Assembly (NCBI GenBank): GCA_036939975.1
Contig: JALLPB010000472.1
Span: 1 to 19,286, forward strand
Origin: Cyclostephanos tholiformis
Taxonomy: Eukaryota > Bacillariophyta > Thalassiosirophyceae > Thalassiosirales > Thalassiosiraceae
Reading direction: 5' to 3'
DNA: 19,286 bases
Shown: in pieces, positions 18,501-19,286 of the stretch
Numbering within the stretch: the stretch's first letter is position 1
How the letters are laid out: each line of letters starts with the position of its first letter
Position numbers and translations under genes: made by a program
Notes under the pieces: generated by a model
What the model was told of the DNA's origin: nothing
What the model saw: the letters and a program-made list of their open reading frames with translations, nothing else
Database searches by the model: none

Positions 18501-18904
18501 ATTCGTCGACATCAAATGCCGGGCTCCAGGGTGCTCTCAAATGCCCCCCTTTGTTGGAAGGCGGGCGTGAAATTTTATATGGGAAAAATGGGCCGATACT
18601 TGTTACTCGTGTCGCTGGTTCCTATTATGCCGTTGATGCTACCTGTCCCCATCTGAACTTACCAATGAAGAAAGGTAAGGTTACTGTAGAGGAGGGCGAG
18701 GTCGTCCTCACTTGCAGTTTTCACAACTCATGCTTTGAAATGACGACGGGGAAATGCAAAAAGTGGGTAACGGGTGCACTGGGAAGACAGAATGAGCTCA
18801 TATCTGGAATCATGAGTAGTGTTGGAAGCGATAAGAAGGATATAAAGGCGTATCTTGTGCTTGAAGGGGAAGATGGTTCCTTGTCAGTTTCTGAGACTCC
18901 ATAG
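15533..18904 (+). CDS. Plastid-targeted protein with lipocalin-like segment and C-terminal Rieske 2Fe-2S domain
   Basis: Proposed exons 15533-15847, 15953-17742, 17977-18178 and 18290-18904 join in phase with GT-AG introns (105, 234 and 111 nt), giving 973 residues. The start reads as a signal peptide ([19 protein letters not shown]...) ending CHA|FSCP at 30/31, then a Ser/Thr/Arg-rich stretch, as in bipartite plastid presequences. If exon 1 is wrong, the next ATG is at 16004. Residues up to about 700 match no family I know; they include Gln-rich runs and helical segments. From about 702, [13 protein letters not shown] ... [20 protein letters not shown] ... QYT|GFVDRG ... ISFVMRD looks like a lipocalin-type barrel. 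The C-terminal Rieske domain has C888-P-H890 and C911-SF-H914, the ligand pattern for a 2Fe-2S cluster, followed by [16 protein letters not shown], as in small plastid Rieske proteins such as PSB33. An electron-transfer or photosystem-associated role is inference. Base composition shifts inside exon 2 near 16.85 kb. Confidence 0.82.
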
Positions 18905-19170
18905 ACATCAAATATGCCGACTTAACTCTGTAGAGTAACATATTTTCTCGATTAATGGGCACACAGATCAATGCGCTGACAGAGGTATTGGAGCATTCCC
19001 AAAATTAAATTAAGTGTCGAATCTACACTTAAATCTCGCTAATTGCCGCTAAACTCATTACTTATAAGTGTAAACTTGACACATGTTGTGTGTAAAATGG
19101 TAGACCCCTCGGACCAGCCTACCACGACTCACATAAGTGTAAATTTTACACTTAATTTTTTTACTCCACC
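18905..19170. repeat. Intergenic region with AAGTGT/ACACTT inverted repeats
   Basis: Three elements share one word. TTAAGTGT (19010-19017) pairs with ACACTTAA (19025-19032). AAGTGT at 19066-19071 is followed by a partial ACACAT. TAAGTGTAAA (19134-19143) pairs with TTTACACTTA (19145-19154) across one base. They lie just before the ATG of the right-edge reading frame. They look like binding sites or the terminal repeats of a mobile element. Confidence 0.6.
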
Positions 19171-19286
19171 ATGCCGTGCTTCTACATCCAAACCGATAGA
19201 CAAATGGCCGCCAAGCAAGGAAGGAGGGGGTTTAAATTTACTGTCCAGGAGATGGAGAGCATGCTTGAGGCCATTGATGAGATTAT
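19171..19286 (+). CDS. 5' fragment of an unidentified ORF, possibly SANT/Myb-like
   Basis: An ATG in a favourable CCACC context opens a frame that runs off the right edge (38 codons seen). A second in-frame Met at 19204 begins MAAKQGRRGFKFTVQEMES, followed by MLEAIDEI. A basic patch, then F-T-x-x-E-x-x-x-M-L-x-x-I resembles the first helix of SANT/Myb-like domains in stramenopile proteins of unknown or transposon-linked function. The fragment is too short to assign. The inverted repeats directly upstream make a mobile-element gene or a self-regulated DNA-binding protein possible. Confidence 0.4.
   Translation, partial: MPCFYIQTDRQMAAKQGRRGFKFTVQEMESMLEAIDEI

Overview
The window looks like nuclear DNA of a stramenopile alga, most probably a diatom. 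Genes are close together on both strands. Introns are short (about 50-110 nt, one of 234 nt) with GT-AG ends, and exons join in compatible reading phase. One gene starts with a signal-peptide-like leader followed by an Ala|Phe junction, which resembles the bipartite plastid-targeting presequence of algae with secondary plastids. The species cannot be named from the sequence.

Layout. (1) 1-889: the 3' part of a plus-strand gene entering from the left edge directly at a splice acceptor. It contains about four copies of a 72-nt in-frame tandem repeat and appears frameshifted. (2) 1399-5562, minus: a large MUS81-type structure-specific endonuclease. It has a long SUMO-interacting-motif-like N-terminus, a helix-hairpin-helix, a winged helix, the ERKxxxD nuclease core, then a SAP-like motif and an apparent second winged helix. 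(3) 6120-6809, plus: a single-exon uracil phosphoribosyltransferase. (4) 7069-8572, minus: a TFIIS-N (LW) domain protein ending in a PP1-docking-like KQVSW motif, possibly a compact PNUTS-like factor. (5) 8708-10018, plus: the alpha subunit of protein farnesyl/geranylgeranyltransferase in three exons. (6) 10229-11530, minus: a TPT/DMT-family transporter. (7) 12171-15146, minus: a long NCA2/DGS1-like membrane protein. (8) 15533-18904, plus: a four-exon, probably plastid-targeted protein ending in a lipocalin-like segment and a Rieske 2Fe-2S domain. (9) 19171 to the right edge, plus: the start of an ORF with a possible SANT-like opening, preceded by several AAGTGT/ACACTT inverted repeats.

Organisation. 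Genes 2/3, 4/5 and 7/8 are divergent pairs; the 4/5 intergenic space is only 135 bp. Genes 3/4 and 5/6 are convergent. Base composition changes along the window: roughly 10.3-16.85 kb is GC-rich with many Ser/Asp/Gly/Gln codon repeats, while the flanks are AT-richer. The right boundary falls inside the Rieske gene. There is no operon; the genes are unrelated housekeeping functions (recombination nuclease, pyrimidine salvage, nuclear phosphatase/transcription factor, prenylation, organelle transport, organelle membrane, plastid Rieske). The most unusual items are the MUS81 architecture and the plastid lipocalin-like/Rieske fusion. All assignments come from motif recognition by eye; no database search or splice prediction was run.
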